DNA of 21,191 bases, from positions 1 to 21,191 of the IMG/VR virus record IMGVR_UViG_3300031601_000048. One strand, given 5' to 3'. The notes beneath the pieces are model-generated. The model made no database searches, was not told where the DNA came from, and worked only from the letters and a program-made list of their open reading frames with translations. Origin of the DNA: a virus. Positions 7,817 through 14,717 of this stretch are shown one piece after another (the stretch's first letter is position 1; each line of letters begins with the position of its first letter). The position numbers and the translations under genes are program-made.

Positions 7817-8206
7817 TTACACGCCGATGTATCCGCCGCCGTTGGGGTAGACAATGGCGTAGTCGCCGGAGTCCCACGTCTGGTCCACCTGGCCGATGAC
7901 CCAGTCCTTGTCGGTCGTCTTGCTCTCCAGCAAGCCGGTGGCTGTCGTGCCCACGTTGCCCACCGATACGCCGGCAGAGGCCACGACGACCTTGAACGGG
8001 CGACCGGGGGCCAGGGAGGCGATATCGGCACCGTCACCCGCCGCGGACGGCAGGTTGTAGATGGAGCCGATGGCCAGGTCGGTGGCCGCGGTGCACACGG
8101 CTACCTGCCCAGCCGTGGCGGTGTGCATTACCAGGTAGTACTGGGACGAACTGAAGTCTCCGTTCGCCTGCAGACCCGGATAGAAAAGGGGGGCCTCGGT
8201 AGCCAT
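7817..8206 (-). CDS. Capsid decoration-like protein
   Basis: This 129-residue, glycine- and alanine-rich beta protein sits between the protease/scaffold and major capsid genes, the usual place for a head decoration or stabilising protein. It has no transmembrane segment or signal. Visible features are a repeated small-residue strand pattern, including VVVASAGVSVGNVG (residues 73-86), and a C-terminal YAIVYPNGGGYIGV. This fits the DUF2190-like or gpD-like class. Its ATG overlaps the protease stop by one base (TAATG), with AAAGG just upstream, so it should be translationally coupled. The gap of 83 bases to the capsid gene is GC-rich and holds no gene. Confidence 0.65.
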   Translation of the reverse strand: MATEAPLFYPGLQANGDFSSSQYYLVMHTATAGQVAVCTAATDLAIGSIYNLPSAAGDGADIASLAPGRPFKVVVASAGVSVGNVGTTATGLLESKTTDKDWVIGQVDQTWDSGDYAIVYPNGGGYIGV

Positions 8207-8874
8207 TACGCATCATCCTTTCGGGTCGGATAGCGCCACGCATCGACGACATCCTGGGGGAACTGTGCCATCGCCTCGCGCAATGCCATGCTCTTGGCCT
8301 CGGCGGGGGCTTTCTTCAGCGTCATCAGCTCGGCCTCGCGCGTCGCAATGAAGTCAGCCACAGCCTGCGTGTCCGGCGTCGCGCTGGTCTCATCGTCGCC
8401 GACTTCGGCGAAGTCGATGACGGGCGAGCGGTTGTCCAGGTTCGCCTGGAAGATGTCCATATCCAGCTTGGCCAGCTTCGTCAGCTCATCGCGTTCCGCT
8501 GGCTTGATCTTGCCGGCGGCCTGTGCGGTGTCCAGCGCATCGCTGATATCCTTCTCGGCCAGGCTCTTCGCTGCCTTGGCGCCCTCTGCGGCATCTGCCC
8601 GCAGCGTGTCTAGGTCGCCCTTGGAGAGCACCACCTGATCAGCGGCAGGCTGCGCAGCCGTCAAAGCCTCGTACTGCTCGGCCGTCAGGATGACCTTTCC
8701 GGCTACATCAGCCGCGGCCATCTCGGCGTCGCCGTCGGGCGTGCGCACGGACAGCGGCGCGCTCAACGTCAGGTTGTCCTCGTGCACCTTGGAAAGGGCC
8801 TGGCTCTGGTGATCGGCGGTTACTTCGACGTCGTCACTCAGGCCAAGCACCTCACGAATCTCTTTCTCGTTCAT
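8206..8874 (-). CDS. Predicted internally initiated scaffold (Mu Z-like)
   Basis: This is an in-frame internal product of the protease gene, starting at Met249 (ATG 8874) and ending at the same stop, for a length of 222 residues. Its ATG follows GGAGGTAAC with a spacing of about 9 bases, better than the start of the full-length protein. The product begins MNEKEIREVLGL and is rich in Ala, Asp, Glu and Lys, with long predicted helices (for example AEGAKAAKSLAEKDISDAL), the character of a capsid scaffold. In phage Mu, scaffold Z is likewise made from an internal start in protease gene I. It would assemble with the capsid protein and be removed by the protease. Expression is predicted, not shown. 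Confidence 0.72.
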   Translation of the reverse strand: MNEKEIREVLGLSDDVEVTADHQSQALSKVHEDNLTLSAPLSVRTPDGDAEMAAADVAGKVILTAEQYEALTAAQPAADQVVLSKGDLDTLRADAAEGAKAAKSLAEKDISDALDTAQAAGKIKPAERDELTKLAKLDMDIFQANLDNRSPVIDFAEVGDDETSATPDTQAVADFIATREAELMTLKKAPAEAKSMALREAMAQFPQDVVDAWRYPTRKDDA

Positions 8875-9618
8875 TTCGGAGTTACCTCCGGTTGTGGGTT
8901 GGGCCTGCGCGGTAACGTCTCCGAGCAATGCCTGTAATTGTTCCGGGTCGATGTCCTTGAGTCCAAGACTGGCCGTGATCGCTCCGGCCATATCGGTTGC
9001 AGCTGCGTTCGGTTTCTCCGGCGTTTCGATGAATAGCTTGCGCCCGCGCACCCAAGCGGCCGCCAGGGCGTTTTCTGGTCCATAAGCAAGAGATCCGTGG
9101 TTGTAGTCCACCACCATCTCGGTGTCCGGCTGGTCAGCATCGGCGGAGACGGACCGGAAGACCTCGCCCTGGTTGTCTATCATGCTCTGCAGGTCATCAG
9201 GCGTGACCGTGAACTTGCCGTACCAGGGGTGATACCAGACGCCCGTCAAGAACACCTGCACCGCTGACATGGTCTCACCCGGGGCGAGCTCCACCGCGGC
9301 CATGCCAGACAGAAACGGGCGGTTGACCAATCCAATGGCCAGCAATGCGGCCCCTTTGTGCTCCTCGTCCTTCTCGCTCTGCCAATCCAGGTCGAACTCT
9401 GGCGAAATGTAGCGGAACTCCCCGGCGCGGATGTACTCCTGCGCCCGCGGTGTCCAGTCGCACTCGGCCCACAATTCTGCGTATGGCGCCTTGGGATCGT
9501 CCGCCAGGCGCAACGCCGGACCCATCGCCGCGGCGAGACTACCGCGGATGCGGTCGGGGTGCTCCTGCTGTAGAGACAGGAGGGAGGCCAATAGGCCAGG
9601 ATGCGTCAGAACGGTCAT
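8206..9618 (-). CDS. Mu I-like prohead protease with scaffold, permuted domain order
   Basis: This 470-residue protein combines a Mu I-like maturation protease with a C-terminal scaffold. In the usual family order, a HPWYGKFTVTPDDL segment and the DYNHGS motif come first, then AAAWV, and finally WTPRAQEYIRAGEFRYISPEF and GLVNRPFLSGM. Here the order is reversed. WTPRAQEYI/FRYISPEF occupies 55-75 and GLVNRPF 96-102, followed by HPWYGKFTVTP at 130-140, DYNHGS at 171-176 and AAAWVRG at 186-192. No second copy of either half exists. The candidate catalytic residues Ser72 and His174 are inferred by analogy with other prohead proteases. Residues 249-470 are acidic, alanine-rich and helical, as expected for a scaffold. 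The gene starts directly after the portal stop. Confidence 0.83.
   Translation of the reverse strand: MTVLTHPGLLASLLSLQQEHPDRIRGSLAAAMGPALRLADDPKAPYAELWAECDWTPRAQEYIRAGEFRYISPEFDLDWQSEKDEEHKGAALLAIGLVNRPFLSGMAAVELAPGETMSAVQVFLTGVWYHPWYGKFTVTPDDLQSMIDNQGEVFRSVSADADQPDTEMVVDYNHGSLAYGPENALAAAWVRGRKLFIETPEKPNAAATDMAGAITASLGLKDIDPEQLQALLGDVTAQAQPTTGGNSEMNEKEIREVLGLSDDVEVTADHQSQALSKVHEDNLTLSAPLSVRTPDGDAEMAAADVAGKVILTAEQYEALTAAQPAADQVVLSKGDLDTLRADAAEGAKAAKSLAEKDISDALDTAQAAGKIKPAERDELTKLAKLDMDIFQANLDNRSPVIDFAEVGDDETSATPDTQAVADFIATREAELMTLKKAPAEAKSMALREAMAQFPQDVVDAWRYPTRKDDA
8881..8889 (-). promoter_or_regulatory. Internal ribosome-binding site for scaffold
   Basis: On the minus strand this reads GGAGGTAAC, a near-perfect anti-16S match inside the protease coding frame, with the ATG at 8874 after a suitable gap. 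It decides the start of the predicted scaffold and would let the phage make scaffold in excess over protease. Confidence 0.8.
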
Positions 9619-11757
9619 CTATGCCCCCGTGCGGAAGATGTAGTTGTACATGCACCGGCACTTGTTGGCGCCGCTGGCCGTGGATAGGCACTCCTTGTCC
9701 GGCGGCATCTGCTTGAAATACTCAGGCGTGCCCACGGTGTATTCGTTGCCATCCTTCGCCCTGCACACTTCGCAGACGTTGCCGTCGAGGATCGCAGAAC
9801 GCCGGGCTACCCGGATGTCATCTTTGACCTGCTGGGCGATGTCGTCACGCCCCCAGTTGAACGACGTTGAGACCATGGACCGCGCCCGGTCAAAGGCGGT
9901 CGGCTCGAACAGCGGCCGCGCGCTCACCTCGACAACTGGATTGCCCTCCAGGCGGTCGCGTATCTGCGCCACGCCATCGCCTTCCGCCGCGTCAAGGATG
10001 TCCTCGTCAATGGCGCGCACGGAGGCGGTCAAAGCATCTTCCCGCTCGGTGCGGTATAGGTCCTGCGCACCCTCGCGGGCAGCGTTGTCCATCATACTGG
10101 CGAGCGTCGCCATGTAGAGTTCAGCCGCGGCCTTGTATGCCTTGGTGTTCTCCACCCTGTCTGGCGACTCGTCCCGCGCCGTGCTGCTCTGCTGCCGCTT
10201 CTTCTCTTCGCGCACCTTGGCCTGGCCATAGCGGAATACCTCCCGCTGTATCGCCACCAGGTCATTGCTGCGGCTCTGCACCATCGCCTTTGGGATGGAG
10301 ATGTCAACGATGTCCGACGGGTCCCCATCGGCCAGGGCCGTCTTGATTTGGACCATCAGCTCGTCCACCCATATGGGCCGCAGGGCACGGAAGACGTTGA
10401 CGATCTGCTCCTCGGCGTCGTCCTGCTTCCCGGCGATCTCACCCAGGGACATCGTTTTCTCGATGTCGTCCAGCTCGCGCCAATAAGGAGAGCTGGCCAA
10501 CTGCTTTGCCTGGATGGCCGGAGGCCGCGACGCCTGAGCCACTGGCGCCGCATCCCGCTGCGGGGCCTTCATAATGTTGCGTATCCAGCCTTCTGTCTCG
10601 TCGTCAGCCGTTAGGAAGCCGCCCCGCGCGAGGCGCTCCATGGCCGTCGCCACGGCGTCGATCTGCACAACCTGCAGGTCAGACCAACGCACCTTGGCTT
10701 GTACGCTCTCTGGGTTGGCGACGTTCCACTCCAGCCATCGGGCTATCAGCTGGTCATTGACGCCATCGGCAATCCAGTCTGCGATCCCCTCCAGCCCGAG
10801 CTGGAACACGTCCAGGAGATTCTTGGCCAGCGCATACGAGCCGGTGAAGGACCTGCCGAGCACCAGCACCATGGCAAGCACGGCAGTGGCTATGCCCTCG
10901 TCGCAGTAGCGGATCAGCGGCATAGGATCATAGCGGCCCGCGTCACCCTGGCCGGCTATGTCAAACGACCACCCGTCGGGCAGGTATAGATGGGACTTGG
11001 CCCCGGCGCGGTAGTTCTTCGCCAGCTTGGCCGCGGCCGTCTTGTCCGTGGAGTCGTATTCCTTGGGGGAATGGATCTCCGGCGTGCCGAGGCCGAAGCG
11101 CTCCAGCGCCATGGCGGCAATGCGTTCCGTGGTGTCTTTGATGAACCACGGCTTATAGGCGGCACGTAAACCACTACGTCCTACAAAGTTATTGCCGATC
11201 TGATCATAGGCGAGATGGAACAGGATGTCACCGGGAATAGGGATCTTCTTGAACTTGTTGTCCTTCCACACCTGTTGCGTGATGCCGGCAAGTTCCCCGT
11301 CGGCGTCCGTCTGCCACTCCTTGACGGTAGCCTGCCCGCGGTGGGCGAGCTTCTTGAACCAGAATTGCCCGCCATCATCCTCCGGGACGATCTCCATCAG
11401 CTCAAAGCCGTACGTCCAAGCCAACAGGGCATGCTCAAGGAAGCGGGGGAAAGAGATGCGCTGGAACAGAGCCTCCTCCAGGGCGGCTTTGATGCCCTTG
11501 TCCTCGCAGTCTACCTCCCACGTCGCCGCGCGGATGGGCAAGTGGACGATGTTCTCAGAGGCCTGCACCTGGGGATCCGTCAGCATCTTGGTGATATTCT
11601 CGATGCCCGTGGAGCCCTGTAGCTTGGGGTTGTATTCGTCGTTGTCGATGAAGCCACGATAAAACGACGTACCGGTAGCCCCCACTTCGGCCGTGCTGGC
11701 TGATTTGGCGGCTACCTTCCGCGCTGCTGTCTTGCTCTTGCCTCTGCGTCTGCTCAT
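9619..11757 (-). CDS. Portal (Mu gp29/DUF935-like) fused to Mu F-like head protein
   Basis: This 712-residue protein forms the portal through which DNA is packaged. The basic N-terminal tail is followed by the DUF935 portal pattern: DPQVQASENIVHLPIRAATWEV (about 61-82), LLAWTYGFELMEIV, GRSGLRAAY (193-201) and ERFGLGTPEI (219-228). The C-terminal 300 residues resemble the Mu gpF head-morphogenesis protein. They end in a Cys cluster, CEVCRAKDG (662-670) with later cysteines at 690, 700 and 702 (CRC), a typical zinc-binding tail of that family. In Mu, portal and F are separate genes, so this is a fusion. The start ATG follows a GGGG element. It is the first gene after the internal promoter at 12009-12036 and directly abuts the protease gene. 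Confidence 0.87.
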   Translation of the reverse strand: MSRRRGKSKTAARKVAAKSASTAEVGATGTSFYRGFIDNDEYNPKLQGSTGIENITKMLTDPQVQASENIVHLPIRAATWEVDCEDKGIKAALEEALFQRISFPRFLEHALLAWTYGFELMEIVPEDDGGQFWFKKLAHRGQATVKEWQTDADGELAGITQQVWKDNKFKKIPIPGDILFHLAYDQIGNNFVGRSGLRAAYKPWFIKDTTERIAAMALERFGLGTPEIHSPKEYDSTDKTAAAKLAKNYRAGAKSHLYLPDGWSFDIAGQGDAGRYDPMPLIRYCDEGIATAVLAMVLVLGRSFTGSYALAKNLLDVFQLGLEGIADWIADGVNDQLIARWLEWNVANPESVQAKVRWSDLQVVQIDAVATAMERLARGGFLTADDETEGWIRNIMKAPQRDAAPVAQASRPPAIQAKQLASSPYWRELDDIEKTMSLGEIAGKQDDAEEQIVNVFRALRPIWVDELMVQIKTALADGDPSDIVDISIPKAMVQSRSNDLVAIQREVFRYGQAKVREEKKRQQSSTARDESPDRVENTKAYKAAAELYMATLASMMDNAAREGAQDLYRTEREDALTASVRAIDEDILDAAEGDGVAQIRDRLEGNPVVEVSARPLFEPTAFDRARSMVSTSFNWGRDDIAQQVKDDIRVARRSAILDGNVCEVCRAKDGNEYTVGTPEYFKQMPPDKECLSTASGANKCRCMYNYIFRTGA

Positions 11758-11770
11758 TTTCCCCAGAACG

Positions 11771-11816
11771 CAAAAGCCCCGAACACAGGAGTCGGGAGTC
11801 TCCTATGCCCGGGGCT
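11771..11816 (-). terminator. Terminator-like hairpin just before the portal gene
   Basis: AGCCCCG and CGGGGCT (11775-11781 and 11810-11816) form a perfect 7-bp outer stem. An inner 5-bp stem AGGAG/CTCCT (11787-11791, 11800-11804) stacks within it. On the minus strand the outer stem is followed by TTTTGCG, a short T-run. It could end or attenuate transcripts starting near 12002, only 14 bases before the portal start codon. The short U-tract makes partial termination or an mRNA 5'-end structure more likely than a strong stop. Confidence 0.5.
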
Positions 11817-12002
11817 GCGTCGTTGGTCCGGCATTGAGCCGGGGCGCGTCAGTGGGCCCGTATCGTATTCGCGGTGGATGATAGGTTACATGGTCAGGGC
11901 TCCGTGTGTATGGTGGGCGAGCAGTCTAGGCGCCAATCCCTTGCGAGACAGACGCCGCGCGCGGCAACGCCGACGGCCCCCCCTGCCGCAATCTGGAAGT
12001 CA
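11771..12002 (-). ncRNA. Candidate structured leader or small RNA upstream of portal
   Basis: This stretch of about 230 bases has no convincing ORF. It is preceded by a good sigma70 promoter (12009-12036) and ends in a terminator-like hairpin (11775-11816). Inside it are other potential stems: CCGGC/GCCGG with a 5-base loop at 11828-11842, a self-complementary GCCGCGCGCGGC around 11953-11964, and GGCG/CGCC around 11915-11934. It could be a free phage RNA or the 5' leader of the portal mRNA. I do not recognise any known RNA family, and no tRNA fold is apparent. Confidence 0.35.
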
Positions 12003-12008
12003 GGGCCT

Positions 12009-12036
12009 AATATACAAACGCCTGACGTGTTGTCAA
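12009..12036 (-). promoter_or_regulatory. Sigma70 promoter upstream of portal gene
   Basis: On the minus strand the sequence reads TTGACA (12036-12031), a 16-base spacer, then TATATT (12014-12009) followed by AG. The -35 box is the perfect consensus, and the -10 matches those of the other promoters in this window. Transcription should begin near 12002 and give a leader of about 245 nt before the portal ATG. The -35 overlaps the stop codon of the preceding small gene. Confidence 0.72.
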
Positions 12037-12263
12037 GGAGTGCCCCCGAAGTCGAGCAGCGCCAGCAGCGCATCCGGTGTGCCGTCCACCTTGAGCACGC
12101 AGTGATACCGCTCACCCTGCTTGCTCGTGTCTAGCTTGGCCTTGTCGCCGAATAGGGCATCCACAGTATCTTCCAGGCGGCGCAGGGCCTCGCGGCGCTT
12201 CCGGGCAGCCGGCGGTGGGCATGGCGGCGGATTAGGGATGCTTGGGACTCCGGGCCGGTTCAT
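12033..12263 (-). CDS. Small proline-rich hypothetical protein
   Basis: This 76-residue protein starts with a proline-rich stretch containing PNPPPCPPPAARKRREALRR (residues 11-30). A charged helix follows, then the segment YHCVLKVDGTPDALLALLDFG (about 53-73), which looks like a small folded alpha/beta core. Its ATG overlaps the upstream stop codon as ATGA and has GGAGG 7 bases before it, so it is coupled to its neighbour. Its stop codon sits in the -35 box of the promoter at 12009-12036. It is the last of three consecutive proline-rich products. The function is unknown. Confidence 0.6.
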   Translation of the reverse strand: MNRPGVPSIPNPPPCPPPAARKRREALRRLEDTVDALFGDKAKLDTSKQGERYHCVLKVDGTPDALLALLDFGGTP

Positions 12264-12682
12264 TTGGCCGCCTCCGGTGCGGGGTTCAGTATGGGCGGCC
12301 CAAAGCCCAGGATCCTCTCCATGGCATCATTGGCCGCCACCTCGTCGAAGCCGTCGAGATAGCCGACATACGGATCTAGCACCAAAAAGGCGCCATTCTC
12401 ATCCCACAGGCATGACACCTGATTCGCCAGGTCCATGGAAGCCATTGCGAGGGCCCTCACGTCCTCCGCATAGACCGGGGTGCCGTTAGGCATGACCAAG
12501 GCTTGCTCATCGGCAGGGCCGGCGCCTGTGATGGCTTTCGCTCGGCCAGGGGTGGCCTGCACCCATTCGTACGGGCCAGGCCCTCTCGGCAGCGAGACAG
12601 ACAAGTATCGCGGCGGTGGCGGTGGCGGTGGCGGTGGCGGGCGAACGAGGCCCTTGGGCGGTGGCGGGTTGAATTTTCTCAT
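12260..12682 (-). CDS. Polyproline-containing hypothetical protein
   Basis: This 140-residue protein begins MRKFNPPPPKG and soon contains ten consecutive prolines, encoded by a GGTGGC-type repeat on the plus strand. The rest is a compact region with VMPNGTPVYAEDVRALAMAS, LWDENGAFLVLDPYVGYLDGFDEVA and a short proline-containing tail. The start at ATG 12682 is chosen because it overlaps the upstream stop as ATGA. A longer frame back to 12790 would overlap the neighbouring membrane protein extensively. Ten prolines in a row usually require EF-P for efficient translation, which is family-independent knowledge. No function is recognised. Confidence 0.6.
   Translation of the reverse strand: MRKFNPPPPKGLVRPPPPPPPPPPRYLSVSLPRGPGPYEWVQATPGRAKAITGAGPADEQALVMPNGTPVYAEDVRALAMASMDLANQVSCLWDENGAFLVLDPYVGYLDGFDEVAANDAMERILGFGPPILNPAPEAAK
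12612..12640. repeat. GGTGGC microsatellite encoding polyproline
   Basis: The hexamer GGTGGC is repeated about four times (12615-12638), flanked by related GGC-rich sequence. It lies in the coding region of the protein at 12260-12682 and encodes its run of ten prolines on the minus strand. Slippage in units of six bases would change the proline count without breaking the frame. Confidence 0.85.
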
Positions 12683-13053
12683 CTGGCCCCCAGGGTTATC
12701 CCGGCAAGGTAGAGGACAAGGAGAGTGATGCCGAGAGCCGCCGTGGTGCTGAGATACTGCACCAAGAACAGCCGCCAGCAACCGGGCCACGGCATCTTGC
12801 CCCAGTCGATGCAGTAAGCGGGGATCTTACAGTCCAGAAGCTCGCCCATCTTGTCAGAGGCGATATCATCATCGGCGTCTGGTGCGGTTGAATAGGGTTC
12901 CATTTTGATGCCTCCTGATGGGCCCGGGGTGATCTGCACTGATTCGGGCGGGTCAGACCCTCCCGGCGGAACCGGTGCAGCAATGAATGGGGGCGGCAGC
13001 GGTGGAGCGTAACGCCCACCCGGATCCCACGGCCACCACAGCACATCGTTCAT
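12679..13053 (-). CDS. Small C-terminally anchored membrane protein, possible dual start
   Basis: This 124-residue protein has a proline-rich N-terminal half (RYAPPLPPPF, PVPPGGSDPP), an acidic middle with DADDDIASD, and one hydrophobic helix near the C-terminus (about residues 96-120, LVQYLSTTAALGITLLVLYL). The ATG at 13053 lies 3 bases after the stop of a preceding tiny ORF. An internal ATG at 12903 (Met51) has a perfect AGGAGG 7 bases upstream (12911-12916), better than the first start. A 74-residue short form is therefore likely, alone or beside the long one. A holin or lysis role is possible but nothing proves it. It overlaps the next gene as ATGA. Confidence 0.58.
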   Translation of the reverse strand: MNDVLWWPWDPGGRYAPPLPPPFIAAPVPPGGSDPPESVQITPGPSGGIKMEPYSTAPDADDDIASDKMGELLDCKIPAYCIDWGKMPWPGCWRLFLVQYLSTTAALGITLLVLYLAGITLGAR

Positions 13054-13056
13054 AGC

Positions 13057-13104
13057 TCAGCCTTCGCGGACTATACGCGGCTGCAGGTCCTTGGGCTTGT
13101 CCAT
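13057..13104 (-). CDS. Tiny 15-residue ORF coupled to the large terminase stop
   Basis: This is a very short frame, MDKPKDLQPRIVREG, starting at an ATG that overlaps the terminase stop as TGATG. A GGAGGAG ribosome site lies within the last terminase codons. It ends 3 bases before the next gene's ATG at 13053. The tight spacing and strong ribosome site suggest real translation, perhaps only as a coupling leader that hands ribosomes to the membrane protein gene. A chance match at a purine-rich gene end is the alternative. Confidence 0.4.
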   Translation of the reverse strand: MDKPKDLQPRIVREG

Positions 13105-14717
13105 CAGAACTCCTCCGTCAGCATGCTCTCGCCAAAGCTCACGTCCTCGATGCTCGCATCTGCACGGCCAACTTCCTCCACGGGGTAGCTCCGCCCAGCG
13201 CGCGACCGTGCCCAATTCGCCAGGACCATGGCGTCCGCCTCATCCGGTGATCCCACGCGGCGCGTCTGTAGCTGCCGATGGCCCTCCACTTTGTAGCGCG
13301 TGCCGTCGAAGTGCACCTGGATGCTGGTCAGTTGCGCCACCAGCTTCTTGCTGGCCTGCCCCTCCGGCAGCGACAGCCCGACATCCGGGTCCTGCTCGCC
13401 CGGGGGCTTCAGACTGTCCTGATATCCGGCCTTCAGCTCACGGGCGACCCACATCCACATCTCGGTCTTGTTGTTGGCGTAGATGTCCGGCCGCTTCATC
13501 AGATCTTTGGCGCCGAAGTTGACCTCCGAGACGTTTTTGCCGGCCTGCACCAGGATGTCAGAGACACCGCCGCCCACTCCGCTGTCATCGACGGCGATAC
13601 GGTTGAACGTCAGCACCCGCTGCATATCAAGGGCTTTGCCGGCCGTCCAGGTCGTGCGCTGCCCGTTGGCTGTGACCGGAGGCTGCACCTGGCGGCCTAT
13701 CATAGCCACGAGCGCCGTGAAGTCCGCGCCCTTGCGCGCAACGTCAATGCCCAACGACTTGGGGCCAGTGGTAGACACAACGCGCCCAACCGCGGCCTGG
13801 GCATGGGCCAGGGGGATCAGCGTCTCTTCTCCCTCAGTCGGGAATTCGCCCAGATCCATGGCGATGAACAGCGGCGAATCCTCCCCGAGATCCTCCGCGT
13901 CCTCGGCTACCTGCTCCAGCGTCACCCGCTCAGACTGATAGGCGCTGCAACGAAACGTCTTCCACCTGTGCGCCTGATCGCCGTTCGTGATCTCCCAGAA
14001 TGGGCCAACGGGCGACCCGGGTGACGACAGGCAGACGAACCAGAACATACAGTCCGGGGCGCCACGTAGGATCCGCCTCACAGCGTCAAAGATGTCCTGC
14101 GGGATCGCCTTGGCCTCATCGAGGATCACCATGGCATAGCGGCCGTGCACGCCCTCGAACGTGTCCGGATTGTCAGCAGCTCGTGCGATGGCCGCCCAGT
14201 CCGGGGCAATATCGATCTGCGTCTTGCCTATGCCCTCGGCCGCCCCATCTGCGGCAATGGGCATCATGGTTAGGCTGCCCCAGTGCGCTATCTCGCGCCA
14301 CAGCTGTTCCTTGAGCTGCGACCAGGTGCCGGCCGATGTCAGGAGCTTCCCACCCGGGTAGCAGTCCAGGAACCAGTGAGCGAGGATAGCCGCGGTCGCC
14401 GTCTTGGCCGTGCCGTTGGCCCACTGCATCGCATAACGCCCGCCGCTCAATGCTCCATCTCGCACCCGCCCGGGGTCGGCCATCGCGTCGAGGGCCTCCG
14501 CCTGGTAGGATCTGGCCTCGTCGAGAATGAACCCGTCCGTCTCCAGCTTGGCACGCAGCCATTCGTGGGACAGGTCGCCCTGGGTCCCAAGCCACACCTC
14601 CACGTCTTCGCGCGGGCGGTAGCGCGCCAGGTCGATACGCAGCTTGTGGCGCGCCCACATGGATGGAGACTTGCGGTAGATGCGCAGCTGGCGAGCAGGC
14701 TGAGAGAGGGTTGTCAC
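13104..14717 (-). CDS. terL: Terminase large subunit (ATPase-nuclease)
   Basis: This 537-residue enzyme is the DNA packaging motor. It cuts concatemers and pumps DNA through the portal using ATP. Using the GTG start at 14717, the ATPase part shows a Walker A-like WANGTAKT (99-106), Walker B VILDEA with the catalytic Glu (197-202) and a CLSSPGS coupling motif (229-235). The RNase H-like nuclease follows with GIDVARKGAD (323-332), VDDSGVGGG (376-384) and DEADAMVLAN (492-501), giving the expected acidic residues. The Walker A is unusual, with Ala where Gly normally precedes Lys. GTG 14717 overlaps the upstream stop as GTGA, with GGGGGCG just before it. A longer frame back to 14834 overlaps a membrane protein and looks non-coding. 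Confidence 0.93.
   Translation of the reverse strand: MTTLSQPARQLRIYRKSPSMWARHKLRIDLARYRPREDVEVWLGTQGDLSHEWLRAKLETDGFILDEARSYQAEALDAMADPGRVRDGALSGGRYAMQWANGTAKTATAAILAHWFLDCYPGGKLLTSAGTWSQLKEQLWREIAHWGSLTMMPIAADGAAEGIGKTQIDIAPDWAAIARAADNPDTFEGVHGRYAMVILDEAKAIPQDIFDAVRRILRGAPDCMFWFVCLSSPGSPVGPFWEITNGDQAHRWKTFRCSAYQSERVTLEQVAEDAEDLGEDSPLFIAMDLGEFPTEGEETLIPLAHAQAAVGRVVSTTGPKSLGIDVARKGADFTALVAMIGRQVQPPVTANGQRTTWTAGKALDMQRVLTFNRIAVDDSGVGGGVSDILVQAGKNVSEVNFGAKDLMKRPDIYANNKTEMWMWVARELKAGYQDSLKPPGEQDPDVGLSLPEGQASKKLVAQLTSIQVHFDGTRYKVEGHRQLQTRRVGSPDEADAMVLANWARSRAGRSYPVEEVGRADASIEDVSFGESMLTEEF

Noticed and set aside
11771-11842. Possible tRNA or tRNA-like gene in the region before the portal
   Set aside because: There are nested stems, but no D-arm/T-arm arrangement, no GTTCGA-type T-loop with proper spacing, and no CCA end.
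11894-12115. Minus-strand 73-codon ORF between the portal and the small gene at 12033
   Set aside because: It starts inside another coding frame, covers the promoter, has no ribosome site, and is rich in Cys/Arg without pattern.
13278-14024. Plus-strand ORF opposite the large terminase
   Set aside because: It is antisense to conserved nuclease motifs of the terminase and lacks any recognisable domain.
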